This document shows positions 62,301 through 64,000 of a DNA stretch of 64,000 nucleotides, one piece after another (positions within the stretch are counted from its first letter, which is position 1; each line of letters starts with the position of its first letter). The DNA is from Trichoplax adhaerens. Taxonomy: Eukaryota > Placozoa > Uniplacotomia > Trichoplacea > Trichoplacidae. The position numbers and the translations under genes are program-made. The stretch is taken from positions 626,172-690,171 of the forward strand of contig NW_002060959.1 in assembly GCF_000150275.1 (NCBI RefSeq). The letters run 5' to 3'. The notes beneath the pieces were generated by a model. It saw nothing but the letters and a program-made list of their open reading frames with translations. It had not been told where the DNA came from and did no database searches.

Positions 62301-64000
62301 ATCATCTTCCTATTTTTCGTTTGTTTTTAGAAACACAATTCAACTTTTATGGGACTTGGCTTTACAAAAGATAACGAGCGTTGTGCGCGTTCAATTCGTA
62401 AGGATATTAAATTTTCTTGTGAAAGTATTTTACTCCTGTAGACTTCTATAACTTTGAATTTTTGACAAATTTAAAATCAAAATAGCTGCATTGCAAGGAT
62501 TCAAAAACTATTCTTGATGTTAAAGAACTGATGGTGTGCTTTTGTAATACTTTAGCTGTAAGTGAAATCTTGTAGGAGGAACACAACGATACGTTTCTAT
62601 ATTTTACATAGTGTTTATATAATAGAATCTAGAATTTATTTATTTAGTCCGCATTTGCAGATTCTTAGTACATTACTTTTATTCTAGGGTTATGGCTTTA
62701 GTGTTTCGAAATTACACGATATCCTAATGGAAGCCAGGTAAAATATAGATTCTTTTCACTAGCCATCATAAAGAGCTCTTATATCTAACCGTTAATTGCA
62801 TATTTTTCCAATACAGTGATGCTTACAATGATAAGCTCTTAACAGAATGGAAAGATAAATTTCTGTAAGTATCCAAAGGTGATATAATAATCGTTACCCA
62901 TTGGCTTATGTCGAAATATTCACAAACTTTGTCTATCCTATATTGAAACATTCTATTTTCCAGAATTATTTTTCAATCCGATAACTACACTCCTATCACT
63001 GTGAATGATAATAAAGATTATTGGCGAAATATTGAAGAGTTTCCTTTTAAACCTAGTAAAGATATTACTAGGAAGGTATTTTGCAAAGTCAATAACTTTT
63101 TACGTGCACACTCTAGATGGACTAACTTTCTTGAAAGTTTATTAATTTATGTTTATATTCAATTTTTTATACTATTGCAGGATAGTTATCCAATGACGTT
63201 GCCGTTCTCATCATTGGTTCTTAACGTCTATAAAGAGGTGAGTCCTAATCTCCTAGTAGTTGCTGAAGATGCAGTAAACACGTCAGTTTATAATCGACTT
63301 ATACGTAGAAATGTATATTCTTCCGTTTAGATAAAGCGATTTATCGTAACATCGGTGAAATTTGCCGATAATTTGAACTTAAGGTAATTAAGCTGCTAAA
63401 TAGGAAATAATTAATGTTGTGCAACTTTTTTGATATACTTATGAAATTAACTGAATTATATTTTCTACAAAATCTATTAGCCTTACTGATATCGATGATA
63501 AACTTCGCAAGTCAACTAATGATCTTTTAACTAAAACATTGACGGGTTAGCTAATGACCGCATAATAATGTGATATAGCATTTACAAATAATATCTTACA
63601 TTTTCAAGTTATAAAGTAGATTCTACTAGGTATAACAGTGAGACTTAGATGCTTTGAAAGTAATTCCCAAATTTTATTAATGTTTGATGTTTGACAGATG
63701 TAATGGATGAATTTGTTGAAAAGCCCTTCTTGCACTTATCTCAGGTATTAAACCGGAAACATTAAAAATATCAAATACCGTACTGTAAAATTTTGATGAA
63801 ATTTATCTTTCTATACATTATTGTTATAGTTGACCCAGCTATCTCACAACACGGTCTATCTAGAAAAAGCTTGCGGAAATTTAGAGCAGTACATATCATC
63901 AATTACCGGGTACGATACAAGTGTGTTGGTAATGCGCAATTAGCGTTAATTCTGCATATTTAATATTTATCAGCTCTATGTTGTATTAATCGTTCAATAG
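59328..64000 (+). CDS. EXOC6: Exocyst complex subunit Sec15/EXOC6, 5' part (23 exons; continues past the window)
   Basis: Sec15 is an exocyst subunit that helps tether secretory vesicles to the plasma membrane and binds Rab GTPases. Exons in one continuous frame: 59328-59428, 59959-60124, 60227-60274, 60407-60497, 60847-60892, 61028-61090, 61195-61276, 61378-61437, 61548-61604, 61671-61745, 61856-61939, 62035-62081, 62180-62233, 62331-62397, 62486-62557, 62688-62737, 62817-62864, 62964-63075, 63181-63237, 63331-63383, 63481-63545, 63698-63744, 63830-63909. Every phase joins without a stop, giving about 541 residues of a family usually near 800. Recognisable family stretches are RAVYENNLDEEF, NYHYHGFIESVSELL, KIQRNIIVTIEALQKCLP, SVQDLVDFSPLYRCLH, ENQARLVLQPQ, YFHQIVGFFVVENTVLH and GYGFSVSKLHDIL. 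The start is the first ATG (tcaacATGagc), giving MSERDRLPQSHVTHIDHLL. Exon 9 (61548-61604) lies in the poorly conserved linker, and its donor is the least certain. The last donor is at 63,910, so the C-terminal third is missing. Confidence 0.97.

Noticed and set aside
1-64000. CRISPR arrays, operons, bacterial or phage genes
   Set aside because: No spaced short repeats, no Shine-Dalgarno-led gene runs; clear spliceosomal introns show animal nuclear DNA.

Overview
ORGANISM AND SETTING. This is animal nuclear DNA. It is AT-rich (roughly two thirds A+T by eye), has GT-AG introns, carries many degraded repeats, and has two assembly gaps (25,707-25,756 and 39,235-39,371). The one gene with certain homology is the 5' two thirds of an exocyst subunit Sec15/EXOC6 gene at the right edge, cut into 23 visible exons of 46-166 bp. 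An AT-rich, intron-dense, compact gene suggests an early-branching or otherwise compact invertebrate; a placozoan would fit, but the sequence does not settle this.

LEFT AND CENTRE (1-52 kb). The main content is a same-strand series of small multi-exon genes that no long ORF reveals. Joining short open segments at splice sites gives three clear paralogues: gene A (9.4-12.8 kb), gene B (24.3-26.0 kb) and gene C (48.4-51.4 kb). Two more diverged or damaged relatives are gene E (37.2-40.3 kb) and gene D (1.5-2.9 kb). A, B and C encode secreted proteins of about 180-225 residues. Each has a signal peptide, a helical first part with one conserved Cys, a central motif N-[IL]-T-[YH]-N-[IV]-x6-[NG]-G-[IL]-[IL]-D-[KQ]-[LI] that includes a glycosylation sequon, and a Cys-containing C-terminal part. 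Intron phases match between copies (1, 0, 0). I do not recognise the family; a small disulfide-bonded helical secreted factor is the best structural guess.

REPEATS. The space between and inside these genes is filled with solo LTRs. At least eight LTR types are present (called R1-R3 and R5-R8 here, plus LTR-like blocks). Most start TG and end CA, and many are flanked by 5-bp target duplications and carry an internal TATA box and AATAAA. Several are nested. A further 1.37-kb repeat (R4) with a G-quadruplex-type end occurs twice in opposite orientation. I saw no gag or pol coding sequence.

RIGHT (52-64 kb). LTR-like blocks, a coding-like but unresolved patch near 55.9-56.5 kb, direct repeats (56.8-57.4 kb), a 143-bp tandem repeat (57.5-57.9 kb) and a palindromic TGTAC array (58.7 kb) lead to a GC-richer upstream region and the EXOC6-like gene, which runs off the window end.
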